NCBI GenBank assembly: GCA_003161205.1
Contig: PMOU01000436.1
Coordinates: 1 to 7,577, forward strand
Direction of reading: 5' to 3'
Length of the DNA: 7,577 nucleotides
DNA from: Actinomycetota bacterium
GTDB taxonomy: Bacteria > Actinomycetota > Actinomycetes > Streptosporangiales > Streptosporangiaceae
Below are positions 1 through 6,711 of this stretch, piece by piece (position 1 is the first letter of the stretch; every line of letters begins with the position of its first letter). Under the pieces are notes generated by a model. The model ran no database searches. It was not told where the DNA came from and saw only the letters and a list, made by a program, of their open reading frames with translations. The position numbers and the translations under genes are program-made.

Positions 1-21
1 GCGCCGTTCCAGGGCAGCTGT

Positions 22-78
22 CCCGGCCGGGTCCCTGGCGGGCCTGTCCCCTCCCGCCCCGGTGGCCCGGCCGGGTCC
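22..78. repeat. 13-bp direct repeat downstream of padR
   Basis: CCCGGCCGGGTCC occurs at 22-34 and again at 66-78. Each copy contains the self-complementary core CCCGGCCGGG, so each can form a short hairpin and the two copies can pair with each other. The repeat lies just after the stop codon of the minus-strand padR gene. It could therefore act in transcription termination or be an operator for a gene beyond the left edge. No start codon for a further minus-strand gene is visible in 1-86. In DNA this GC-rich such repeats also arise by chance. Confidence 0.35.
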
Positions 79-86
79 GCCCGCGC

Positions 87-425
87 TCACGCGGTGCCTC
101 CGGCAAGCCGCGCGCGCAGCCGCTGCGCCGCGACGGCGGCACTGGCGCGCCGGCGTTCGGTCTCGGCGCCCAGCAGCGTCGCGCCCTCGTCGGTGAGCCG
201 GTAGTACCGGCGCAGCCGGCCGTCGGCGATTTCCTCCCGGTCCGGCTCGACCAGCCCGGCCGAGCGCAGCCGGTCCAGGGCCATGTACAGGGTCCCGGTC
301 TGCAGCCGGGTCACGCCGCCGGAGATACGCTCGGCGTCGGTGATGATCCCGTAGCCATGCTGCGGCCCCGCCGCCAGAGCGGTCAGGATGAGGAACGTCG
401 GCTCCTGGATGCTCCGCTTCTTCAT
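87..425 (-). CDS. PadR-family transcriptional repressor (small, single-domain type)
   Basis: Predicted 112-residue cytoplasmic DNA-binding protein. The N-terminal half is a PadR winged helix: a leading helix with the family pattern HGYGI at residues 23-27, the recognition-helix region GTLYMALDRLRSAGLVE at 44-60, and the wing GRLRRYYRLTDEG at 69-81. A short Arg/Ala-rich helix of about 30 residues follows, as in the small PadR subgroup where it forms the dimer interface. PadR proteins usually repress their own gene and a neighbouring transporter, membrane-protein or detoxification gene, with a small molecule as inducer. I chose the ATG at 425 rather than the upstream ATG at 440. The shorter form begins as family members usually do, and the ATG lies 6 nt after a -10 box, the leaderless geometry. 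The 440 start adds MYIYD and has only a weak purine stretch (AGGTAG) upstream. The natural partner gene probably lies beyond the left edge. Family assignment is firm; target and ligand are unknown. Confidence 0.9.
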   Translation of the reverse strand: MKKRSIQEPTFLILTALAAGPQHGYGIITDAERISGGVTRLQTGTLYMALDRLRSAGLVEPDREEIADGRLRRYYRLTDEGATLLGAETERRRASAAVAAQRLRARLAGGTA

Positions 426-460
426 GTCATAGATATACATCGGCCATCTACCTATGACAA
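425..460 (-). promoter_or_regulatory. padR promoter embedded in an inverted-repeat operator
   Basis: Read on the minus strand there is a -35 box TTGTCA (460-455, 5 of 6 matches to TTGACA), a 17-nt spacer, and a -10 box TATATC (437-432). Then 6 nt follow and an ATG at 425. A perfect 8-bp inverted repeat, TGTCATAG (425-432) and CTATGACA (452-459) with a 19-bp centre, covers the -35 box on one side and the expected transcription start on the other. An ATGT-N9-ACAT pair (424-440), close to the ATGT/ACAT elements known in PadR operators, lies within it. A dimer bound here would block RNA polymerase, so autorepression is the natural inference. Confidence 0.6.
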
Positions 461-628
461 GCCGCTGGGTTCTCTATTTTTCCGAACGAACCGCAGGTGG
501 GAGCATCCCGGTCTGGCCCGCCTCACCCGGGTGCCAGGCAGGTCGGCGTTCCTTCCCGAGCCATACACGGACGGGCTGATGTCCGAGGACCGAGTCGCAC
601 CATACGTTCAAGTCCTCGTTCACCATGG
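461..628. other. Intergenic spacer between the LAL regulator stop and the padR promoter
   Basis: This stretch separates two minus-strand genes. I see no convincing hairpin-plus-T-tract terminator after the LAL stop codon at 629-631. A short 50-codon minus-strand reading frame (626 down to 474) fills most of it, but it has no ribosome-binding site and no recognisable similarity. The lower-GC run around 471-490 (TCTCTATTTTTCCG on the plus strand) marks the upstream part of the padR promoter region. Confidence 0.4.
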
Positions 629-3355
629 TTAGCCGTTCGGGGCGCGGCGGCCGAGCCGAGCCTCGAGTTCCTCGCGGGAGTGAATCTCGAGTCTCTGATA
701 GACGTGGCGGAGATGATATTCGACGGTCTTGGGACTGAGGAACAGCGCGGCGGCAGTTTCCCGCGTGGTTTTCCCGCTGGTGAGCAGCAGTGCGACCTGG
801 AGCTCCTGCGGTGTCAGGTCGTCGATGCCCGCCGCGTCACGCCGCCGATTCGTCTCACCGGTGGCCGCGAGTTCGGCTCGTGCGCGGTCGGCCCAGGGCC
901 GGGCGCCGATTCGGTCGAAGTCGTCCACTGCCGCGCGTAGCTGCTCGCGGGCGAGCATCCTGTTCCGGGCCCGGCGCAGCCGCTGCCCGAACGCCAGCCG
1001 CGTCCGCGCTGCCTCGAACGCGTCTGGGGTCTGCTCGTGCAGGCTTATCGCGCGTTCGAAGACAGCGGCGAAGCCGTCTTCGCTGGCGAGCATGCCCTGG
1101 GCGCGCAGTGCGCGGGCCTGCGACCACGGCTGCCCTTTGGCCTCCGCGGCGGCCGAGAACTGGGCGGCGACCCGCTGCGCGTCGTCGTGGCGCCCGCTGG
1201 TGAGGTACCCCTCGACGAGTTCAGCGGCCGGGGAAAGATCCGGATCGGTGATCAGGAGGTCATCGAGCAGTTGCTGCTGGCGCTCGAAGAGCACTACCGC
1301 GCGGGCCGCGTCGCCCAAGCCGAGCTCGAGCTCGCCCAGGGCCGCCATAGCCCAGATCTCGTGCAGCCGGGTGCCCGTCCAGCGGCAGAGTTCCAGCGCC
1401 TCGGCGGCGCTGGCCCGGCTATCGGCTTCCCGGCCGCGGCGTGCTTGCAGCCACGCGAGCCCGGCCAGGCCGAAAGCCAGCTCGGTCCGCTGCCCGCTTT
1501 CCCTGGCCAGGTCGATCGCCTCCTGGTAGGTCGCCTCGGCGACCGCCCAGCGCTCGGTGGTTGCCTGGTCGCGCGCGATCAGGTTGAGTGCCAGCGGGAG
1601 CACGCCAACTGCGGCGCGGGCCCGCGCCGTTTGCAGCGCGTGGCCAAGCAGCGAGCGCCCGGCGCTGGCCTGGCGGAGGAACAACGGTGCGATGGCCAGC
1701 CAGGGCAGCAGGCGGAGATCGTCGCGCACTTCGGCCGAGTTCTCGGCCAGCGTCACCGCCTCGTGCACCGACTCTGTCCCGGCGGCAGCGTCCCCGCCGA
1801 AAATCCGGGCCATCCCTAGGGCCATCGCGGCCAGGAAGCGGGCGCGTTCCGACGAGCCGGCCGGAAGCCCGGCTCGGGCCTTCTCGGCCACCGCCAGCAT
1901 CTCGGCCGGGTTTCCGGCGTAGAAGCACGCGCTGGCCGCTTCGGCCAGCATGGTCACGGCGGATTCGGGGTCGGCGCGTGCCGCCGCAGCGGTGAGGATC
2001 GCGTGGCCGGTCATCACCGGCCCGCGCAGCGCGGCGATGTGCCCGGCCAGCCGGTCGACCTCGATCAGCGTGCGGGGATCGCCAGCCAGCGCGCGAGCTT
2101 CATCAAGCAGGACCACGGCGTGCTCCGTCAGGCCCGCCAGCCATCCCGCCTCGGCCGCCTGCCATAGGAGCCACCCCCGCCGCTCGCCGTCGGCCGTGAG
2201 TCGCCCGGCCCGCTCGAAAGCCGCGGTCCCGGTGGCGTAGGCGCTGCGGTCCTGGCTGCGGGCGGCCGCCTGGGCCAGCGCCGCGGACGCTGCCTCGTCG
2301 GTCCCGGCCGCCGCCGCGGCCAGGTGCCAGGCGCGTCGGTCCGCGTCCCGGTCGGGAAGCACGGCGGCCATCGCGCGGTGAGCCGCCCGCCGCTGGCTGG
2401 CAGGCGCGTCGGCGTAGACGGCCGACCGGGCCAGCGGATGGCCGAATTCCACCGTGCCCGCTCCCAGGCTGACCAGTCCGGCGTGCTCCGCCTGGGCCAG
2501 CCCGGACAGGTCGATGTCCAGGCGGGCCGCCGCCCGTTCCAGGGTGGCCAGGTCGCCGGTGTCACTGATGGCCGCCAGCAGCAGGGCCTGCCAGGCCTCG
2601 AGGTCAAGCTGGCTCGCCCGGCGCAGGAACGCGCCGGAAATCCGGGCCGAAACCATGACCGGGGCGCCCTCGGGGGCCAGCATCAGGTCCCCCGCATCGC
2701 CCGCCAGCTCGCGCAATGCTAGCGGATTCCCGGCCGTGGCCTGATACAGCCGCCGGACCGCCTCCGGCGAGAGACCGGGAGCCAGGGCGGCCGCGTCGTC
2801 TATGCTCAGCCCGCCCAGCCGGCGGACCGGAAGGTCTGTCCCGTCGAGCAGGGACGGCTCCCCTTCACGAACCGTGACCAGGACGGCGATCGGGTCAGCC
2901 ACGATACGGCGGAAGGCGAACAGGAGCGCCGCCGCACTTGAGCCGTCGAGCCACTGGGCATCGTCCACGAGCACGGCTACCGGTGCATCCTCGGCACAGG
3001 CCGCGAGCAGGCTGAGCGTGGCTGCCCCGACCGCGAAACGGTCCTGCGCCGCCGCCGGGCGCAAGGCGAGGGCGGCCTCGAGCGCGGCGGCCTGCGGTGC
3101 GGGAATCTTTTCTAGCAGCGCCAGGACCGGGCGGATGAGCTCAAACAGCGAGCCGAACGGAATCTGCGCTTCTGACTCGATGCCGCGTGCCCGCAGCAGC
3201 CGCATCCCGGCCGCCTGTTCGGCAGCGTAGCCGAGCAAGGCCGTCTTGCCGATTCCCGGTTCCCCCGCCAGTGCCAGCACCACGCTGGCGCCGGATCGCG
3301 CCCTCGCCAGCGCCTGATCGATTTCCCGCCGCTCGTCAACGCGGCCTAGCAGCAT
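629..3355 (-). CDS. LAL-type LuxR-family transcriptional regulator with AAA ATPase domain
   Basis: A 908-residue regulator of the LAL class (large ATP-binding regulators of the LuxR family, related to MalT and to cluster activators such as PikD). The N-terminal ATPase carries Walker A GEPGIGKT at residues 31-38 and Walker B VAVLVDDAQWLD at 126-137. A long Ala/Arg/Leu-rich helical middle (about 230-830) resembles the TPR-like sensor region of the class. The C-terminus is a LuxR helix-turn-helix at about 845-903 (LTPQELQVALLL, SPKTVEYHL). Length is typical (about 900), the frame is unbroken and both Walker motifs look intact. Such proteins usually activate nearby secondary-metabolism genes in an ATP- and ligand-dependent way. 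The gene is divergent from the methyltransferase operon, separated by 124 bp, which makes that operon the likely target; this is inference. The ATG at 3355 is 6 nt after a -10 box and has no Shine-Dalgarno sequence, and the protein begins with the usual LLGR start of LAL ATPase domains. The ligand cannot be told from the sequence. Confidence 0.95.
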   Translation of the reverse strand: MLLGRVDERREIDQALARARSGASVVLALAGEPGIGKTALLGYAAEQAAGMRLLRARGIESEAQIPFGSLFELIRPVLALLEKIPAPQAAALEAALALRPAAAQDRFAVGAATLSLLAACAEDAPVAVLVDDAQWLDGSSAAALLFAFRRIVADPIAVLVTVREGEPSLLDGTDLPVRRLGGLSIDDAAALAPGLSPEAVRRLYQATAGNPLALRELAGDAGDLMLAPEGAPVMVSARISGAFLRRASQLDLEAWQALLLAAISDTGDLATLERAAARLDIDLSGLAQAEHAGLVSLGAGTVEFGHPLARSAVYADAPASQRRAAHRAMAAVLPDRDADRRAWHLAAAAAGTDEAASAALAQAAARSQDRSAYATGTAAFERAGRLTADGERRGWLLWQAAEAGWLAGLTEHAVVLLDEARALAGDPRTLIEVDRLAGHIAALRGPVMTGHAILTAAAARADPESAVTMLAEAASACFYAGNPAEMLAVAEKARAGLPAGSSERARFLAAMALGMARIFGGDAAAGTESVHEAVTLAENSAEVRDDLRLLPWLAIAPLFLRQASAGRSLLGHALQTARARAAVGVLPLALNLIARDQATTERWAVAEATYQEAIDLARESGQRTELAFGLAGLAWLQARRGREADSRASAAEALELCRWTGTRLHEIWAMAALGELELGLGDAARAVVLFERQQQLLDDLLITDPDLSPAAELVEGYLTSGRHDDAQRVAAQFSAAAEAKGQPWSQARALRAQGMLASEDGFAAVFERAISLHEQTPDAFEAARTRLAFGQRLRRARNRMLAREQLRAAVDDFDRIGARPWADRARAELAATGETNRRRDAAGIDDLTPQELQVALLLTSGKTTRETAAALFLSPKTVEYHLRHVYQRLEIHSREELEARLGRRAPNG

Positions 3356-3361
3356 GAGGCG

Positions 3362-3391
3362 ATTGTAGGCACCTGGTGCGGGGCGGCAGAA
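3362..3391 (-). promoter_or_regulatory. Leaderless promoter of the LAL regulator gene
   Basis: On the minus strand TACAAT (3367-3362) matches the -10 consensus in 5 of 6 positions. It is followed by exactly 6 nt and then the ATG at 3355, so transcription would start at or next to the A of the start codon. There is no purine-rich ribosome-binding site. The best -35 at suitable distance is a poor TTCTGC (3391-3386, 18-nt spacer), so the promoter may be weak or need an activator. Leaderless genes of this geometry are common in actinobacteria. Confidence 0.55.
3369..3379. promoter_or_regulatory. Palindrome GCACCTGGTGC between the -35 and -10 of the LAL gene promoter
   Basis: A perfect 5-bp inverted repeat with a 1-bp centre directly abuts the TACAAT box of the LAL gene. 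A bound protein here would be expected to repress that promoter. A degenerate direct copy of its core (ACCTGGTG at 3371-3378, ACTAGGTG at 3403-3410) lies 32 bp further on, about three helical turns away. The binding protein is unknown; autoregulation by the LAL protein is one option. Confidence 0.35.
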
Positions 3392-3421
3392 GCGCGAGCG
3401 GGACTAGGTGACCCGCCGGAA

Positions 3422-3439
3422 GCGACGCCGGCCCGTCGC
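3422..3439. promoter_or_regulatory. Inverted repeat GCGACG-N6-CGTCGC upstream of the methyltransferase operon
   Basis: A perfect 6-bp inverted repeat with a 6-bp centre (CCGGCC) lies immediately upstream of a possible -10 box TACGCT (3444-3449) for the plus-strand operon. No good -35 box lies at the right distance; the repeat occupies that position. This would fit an activator-dependent promoter with the divergent LAL regulator as activator. GC-rich repeats of this length also occur by chance, so this is a suggestion. Confidence 0.35.
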
Positions 3440-3467
3440 AACTTACGCTCGCCGGGACGACGACGAC

Positions 3468-3472
3468 AGGAG
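3468..3472 (+). promoter_or_regulatory. Ribosome-binding site fixing the methyltransferase start
   Basis: AGGAG with a 7-nt spacer precedes the GTG at 3480. This decides the start against the longer in-frame GTG at 3408, which would add 24 low-complexity residues rich in Arg and Asp and would overlap the promoter region. A GAC triplet repeat (3456-3467) lies just upstream. Confidence 0.75.
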
Positions 3473-3479
3473 CGGCACC

Positions 3480-4556
3480 GTGAGCACCGACCAGCACACC
3501 GAAATCGACCCGGACAAGCTGATGCAGTTCGTATTCCGCGCAGTCGGCGAAGTCGGCGCCACGCTGAACGCGGCCCTGGTGGTGATGGGCGACAAGCTCG
3601 GCCTCTACCAGGCCCTGGCCGGATCGGGCCCGCTGACGCCGGGCCAGCTGGCCGAGCGCACCGGCACGGCCGAGCGGTACGTCCGGGAATGGCTGAATGC
3701 CCAGGCCGCGGGCGATTTCGTGAACTACGACCCGGAGAGTGGCCGCTACTTCCTGCCGCCCGAGCAGGCGATAGCCCTCACCGACACGAGCAGCCCCGCC
3801 TACCTGCCCGGATTCTTCCAGCTCGCGCTCGGTTCGGTGACCGACTCCCCGCGGATCACGGAAGCGGCGCGCAGCGGGGCCGGGTTCGGCTGGCACGAGC
3901 ACGGGACCGACGTCCTCGACGGCTGCGAGCGCTTCTTCCGGCCCGGCTACAACGCCAACCTGATCTCGCAGTGGCTGCCCGCACTCGATGATGTGGTCGG
4001 CAAGCTAGAACGCGGTGCGCTCGTGGCCGACGTCGGCTGCGGCCACGGATCATCCACCATCCTGATGGCTGAGGCATTCCCCGGTTCGACCTTTGTCGGC
4101 ACCGATTACCACGACGGCTCCATCAAGACCGCGCGACAGCGGGCCAGCGACGCCGCCGTCGACGGCCGGGTCCGGTTCGAGACCGCCGCCGCGTCAGCCT
4201 ACGAAGGCGGCGGGTACGACCTGGTGACCATGTTCGACTGCCTGCACGACATGGGCGACCCGCTGGGAGCGGCCCGCCATGTGCGCGACTCGCTGAAGCC
4301 CGACGGTACCTGGATGATCGTGGAGCCCTATGCCGAGGACCGGGTCGAGGGTAACCTCAACCCCGTGGGCCGGGCCTATTACGCGTTCTCCACGCTCCTG
4401 TGCACCCCGGCGTCGCTGTCACAGGAGGTCGGGCTGGCACTCGGCGCCCAGGCGGGCGAGGCGCGGATCAAGGACGTGGTGACGGCGGCCGGCTTCACCC
4501 GCTTCCGCCGGGCCGCACAGACCCCGTTCAACCTGGTGTTCGAGGCACGCCCGTGA
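3480..4556 (+). CDS. Class I SAM-dependent methyltransferase with N-terminal winged-helix-like domain
   Basis: Predicted 358-residue soluble methyltransferase. Residues 12-105 form an N-terminal helical/winged-helix region (LNAALVVMGDKLGLYQAL at 29-46; LAERTGTAERYVREWLNA at 57-74) of the kind that serves dimerisation and substrate binding in small-molecule O-methyltransferases. Residues about 175-358 are the Rossmann methyltransferase fold. Motif I is VADVGCGHGSST (182-193), the acidic end of strand 2 is GTDYHD (207-212), and a motif IV-like DLVTMFDCLHDMGDP (247-261) carries His256-Asp257. Overall layout and length resemble the mycobacterial Rv2258c-type proteins, often mislabelled as transcriptional regulators because of the N-terminal domain. 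The methyl acceptor is unknown. The start is the GTG with AGGAG 7 nt upstream. It is the first gene of a plus-strand operon. Its TGA overlaps the next gene's GTG by 4 bp (GTGA), so translation of the two is probably coupled. Family is confident; substrate is not. Confidence 0.9.
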   Translation: MSTDQHTEIDPDKLMQFVFRAVGEVGATLNAALVVMGDKLGLYQALAGSGPLTPGQLAERTGTAERYVREWLNAQAAGDFVNYDPESGRYFLPPEQAIALTDTSSPAYLPGFFQLALGSVTDSPRITEAARSGAGFGWHEHGTDVLDGCERFFRPGYNANLISQWLPALDDVVGKLERGALVADVGCGHGSSTILMAEAFPGSTFVGTDYHDGSIKTARQRASDAAVDGRVRFETAAASAYEGGGYDLVTMFDCLHDMGDPLGAARHVRDSLKPDGTWMIVEPYAEDRVEGNLNPVGRAYYAFSTLLCTPASLSQEVGLALGAQAGEARIKDVVTAAGFTRFRRAAQTPFNLVFEARP

Positions 4557-6694
4557 CCGCCACGGTACCTGCCGGGCAGGCTGGCCTCGCCGCTGCCGGG
4601 CGCGAGCAGACCCGGGCCTGCTATCCCGACGTCCAGGGCTACCTTGACCGCGACGGGGTCCGCATCTGGTACGAGGCCTACGGGACCGGGGAGACCACTA
4701 TCCTGCTCCACCCGACCTGGGAGATCGTCCACTCGCGGGCCTGGAAGTGCCAGATCCCTTACCTGGCCAGGCACAGCCGGGTGGTGACGTTCGACCGGCG
4801 GGGCAATGGCCGCTCGGACCGGCCGTCCGACCCCGCGGCCTGCGCTCCGCAGGCCGCGGTAGGCGACGCGCTGGCCGTACTCGATGAGATTGCAGCCGAA
4901 CGGGTGGTGCTCGTTTCCTGGTGCGGCGACGGCGACGACCTGATGCTGGCGGCGCAGCACCCCGAGCGGATCGCGGGCCTGGTGCTAATCAGCTCGGACC
5001 TGCAGCTGACGGAGGAGCCTGCGGCGGAAGCCTCCTGCGAATTCGACGATGAACCACCCACCATCCCCGTTGGCTGGGATAAGTGGAACCGCCGCTACTG
5101 GCTCCGCGACTGGCCGGGATTCCTGGAGTTCTTCTTCGGCCAGGTCTTCAACGAGCCGCACTCCACGAAGCAGATCGAAGACGCGGTCGGCTGGGGGCTG
5201 CAGACCGACCCGCAGACGGTCCTGCGCGCCTTCGAGGCGGAATGGCCCAACGTCCGGGAGACCGCGCTTAAGCTCTGCGCGCAGGTACGCTGCCCGACAC
5301 TGGTCATCCAGGGAACCGCGGACGCTGTCGTCGGCCCGGCGCGCGGGGCCGCCGTGGCCGCCGCCATCACGGGTGCGCGCCTGGTGACGATCGAGGGCTC
5401 CGGCCACGGGCCGCACCTGCGCGACCCGGTCCGCACCAACCTGATCCTGCGTGACTTCGCCTGCCCGCCACCGCCGCCGGCCCGCGCGGTGCGCGGCCGT
5501 GCGCGCCGCAAGCGCGCGCTTTTCGTCTCCTCGCCGATCGGCCTGGGGCACGCCCACCGCGACGCGGCTATCGCCGACGAGCTGCGTAAGCTGCACCCCG
5601 GCCTGGAGATCGACTGGCTCGCCCAGCACCCGGTCACCGCCGTGCTGGCGGAACGCGGCGAGCGCGTCCACCCGGCCAGCCGGTACCTGGCCAGCGAGTC
5701 GGGCCACATCGAGTCCGAATCTGCCGGGCACGACCTGCACGCGTTCCAGGCCATCCGCCGCATGGACGAGATCCTGCTGGCCAACTTCATGGTCTTCCAC
5801 GACGTGGTGCGCGAGGACGACTACGACCTGTGGATCGGCGACGAGGCCTGGGAACTCGACTACTACCTGCACGAGAACCCGGAACAGAAGCATGCCGCCT
5901 ACGCCTGGCTCACCGACTTCGTCGGCTGGCTGCCGATGCCCGGCGCCGGCGAACGCGAGGCCCTCCTGACCGCCGACTACAACGCCGAGATGATCGAGCA
6001 CATCGACCGCTTCCCCCGGGTGCGCGACCGGGCTATTTTCGTCGGGGAGCCAGCCGACATCGTTCCGTATGCCTTTGGTCCTGACCTGCCGCTGGTCCGC
6101 GACTGGACGCAGCAGCATTACGCCTTCCCCGGCTACATCACCGGATTCGATCCCGGCCGGCTCGCTGACCGCCAGGCGCTGGGCTACCGCGATGACGAGC
6201 GAGTCTGCCTGGTGACCGTGGGCGGCTCCGGCGTCGGCGGCCCCCTGCTGCGCAAGGTGATCGCCGCCTACCCCGAGGCCCGCGACCGGGTACCGGGCCT
6301 GCGGATGATCGTCGTCACCGGTCCGCGGATCGACCCGGCCTCGCTGCCCGCCCACGACGGACTGGAGATCCGCCCCTACGTGCACGAGCTCTACCGTCAC
6401 CTGGCCGTGTGCGACCTGGCTGTGGTCCAGGGCGGGCTGACGACAACCATGGAACTGACCGCCAGCCGCCGGCCGTTCCTGTACTTCCCGCTCCGCGATC
6501 ACTTCGAGCAGAACCTGCACGTCCGCCACCGCCTCGAGCGCTACCGCGCCGGCCGTTGCATGGACTACAACAGCACGACTCCCGCCGACATCGCCATCGC
6601 CATCGCCAGCGAGATCGGCCGGGACGTCGACTACCGCCCCGTCGCCACCGACGGCGCCGCCCGGGCCGCCGCCATGCTCGCCGGCCTGCTGTGA
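4553..6694 (+). CDS. Fusion protein: alpha/beta-hydrolase-like domain plus GT-B glycosyltransferase
   Basis: Predicted 713-residue two-domain protein without signal peptide or membrane segment. Residues 28-303 match the alpha/beta-hydrolase fold: oxyanion-loop region LLHPTW (51-56), TFDRRGNGRSDRP (79-91), HPERIAGLVLIS (136-147), a late-strand acid at Asp257 (VIQGTADAVV), and the histidine motif GSGHGPH with His285. The nucleophile elbow is not GxSxG but SWCGDG (122-127), so Cys124 is the only obvious nucleophile. A short Pro- and Arg-rich linker (305-321) leads to a GT-B glycosyltransferase at about 321-713. Its first Rossmann fold opens ALFVSSPIGLGHAHR (322-336). Its second half has the sugar-nucleotide-binding signature: VTVGGSGVGGP (554-564), PYVHELYRHLAVCDLAVVQGG (608-628), ELTA (634-637) and PLRDHFEQN (646-654), as in MurG/UGT-like enzymes. 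The GTG start overlaps the methyltransferase stop (GTGA) and is too close for a separate ribosome-binding site to be needed. Donor sugar and acceptor are unknown. One unbroken frame crosses the linker, so this is a true fusion in this sequence. Confidence 0.88.
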   Translation: MTATVPAGQAGLAAAGREQTRACYPDVQGYLDRDGVRIWYEAYGTGETTILLHPTWEIVHSRAWKCQIPYLARHSRVVTFDRRGNGRSDRPSDPAACAPQAAVGDALAVLDEIAAERVVLVSWCGDGDDLMLAAQHPERIAGLVLISSDLQLTEEPAAEASCEFDDEPPTIPVGWDKWNRRYWLRDWPGFLEFFFGQVFNEPHSTKQIEDAVGWGLQTDPQTVLRAFEAEWPNVRETALKLCAQVRCPTLVIQGTADAVVGPARGAAVAAAITGARLVTIEGSGHGPHLRDPVRTNLILRDFACPPPPPARAVRGRARRKRALFVSSPIGLGHAHRDAAIADELRKLHPGLEIDWLAQHPVTAVLAERGERVHPASRYLASESGHIESESAGHDLHAFQAIRRMDEILLANFMVFHDVVREDDYDLWIGDEAWELDYYLHENPEQKHAAYAWLTDFVGWLPMPGAGEREALLTADYNAEMIEHIDRFPRVRDRAIFVGEPADIVPYAFGPDLPLVRDWTQQHYAFPGYITGFDPGRLADRQALGYRDDERVCLVTVGGSGVGGPLLRKVIAAYPEARDRVPGLRMIVVTGPRIDPASLPAHDGLEIRPYVHELYRHLAVCDLAVVQGGLTTTMELTASRRPFLYFPLRDHFEQNLHVRHRLERYRAGRCMDYNSTTPADIAIAIASEIGRDVDYRPVATDGAARAAAMLAGLL

Positions 6695-6711
6695 CCAGGA
6701 AAGGGACCACC

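Noticed and set aside
474..626. 50-codon minus-strand ORF starting 2 nt after the LAL stop codon (ATG at 626)
   Set aside because: There is no ribosome-binding site or recognisable similarity, and its third-position GC (about 70 percent by hand count) is lower than that of the neighbours. It may be chance, though its position right after the LAL stop is worth remembering.
3408..3479. N-terminal extension of the methyltransferase from the GTG at 3408
   Set aside because: The extension is Arg/Asp-rich and of low complexity, lacks a ribosome-binding site and overlaps the control region. The GTG at 3480 has AGGAG at ideal spacing.
4985..6529. 514-codon open frame antisense to the glycosyltransferase fusion
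   Set aside because: Long antisense frames are expected opposite high-GC codon-biased genes. The translation shows no recognisable domain, while the plus strand encodes two clear folds.
6590..6610. Triplet-like repeat ATCGCC repeated in the glycosyltransferase gene
   Set aside because: It encodes an Ile-Ala helix segment in frame. It is ordinary codon use, not an independent repeat element.
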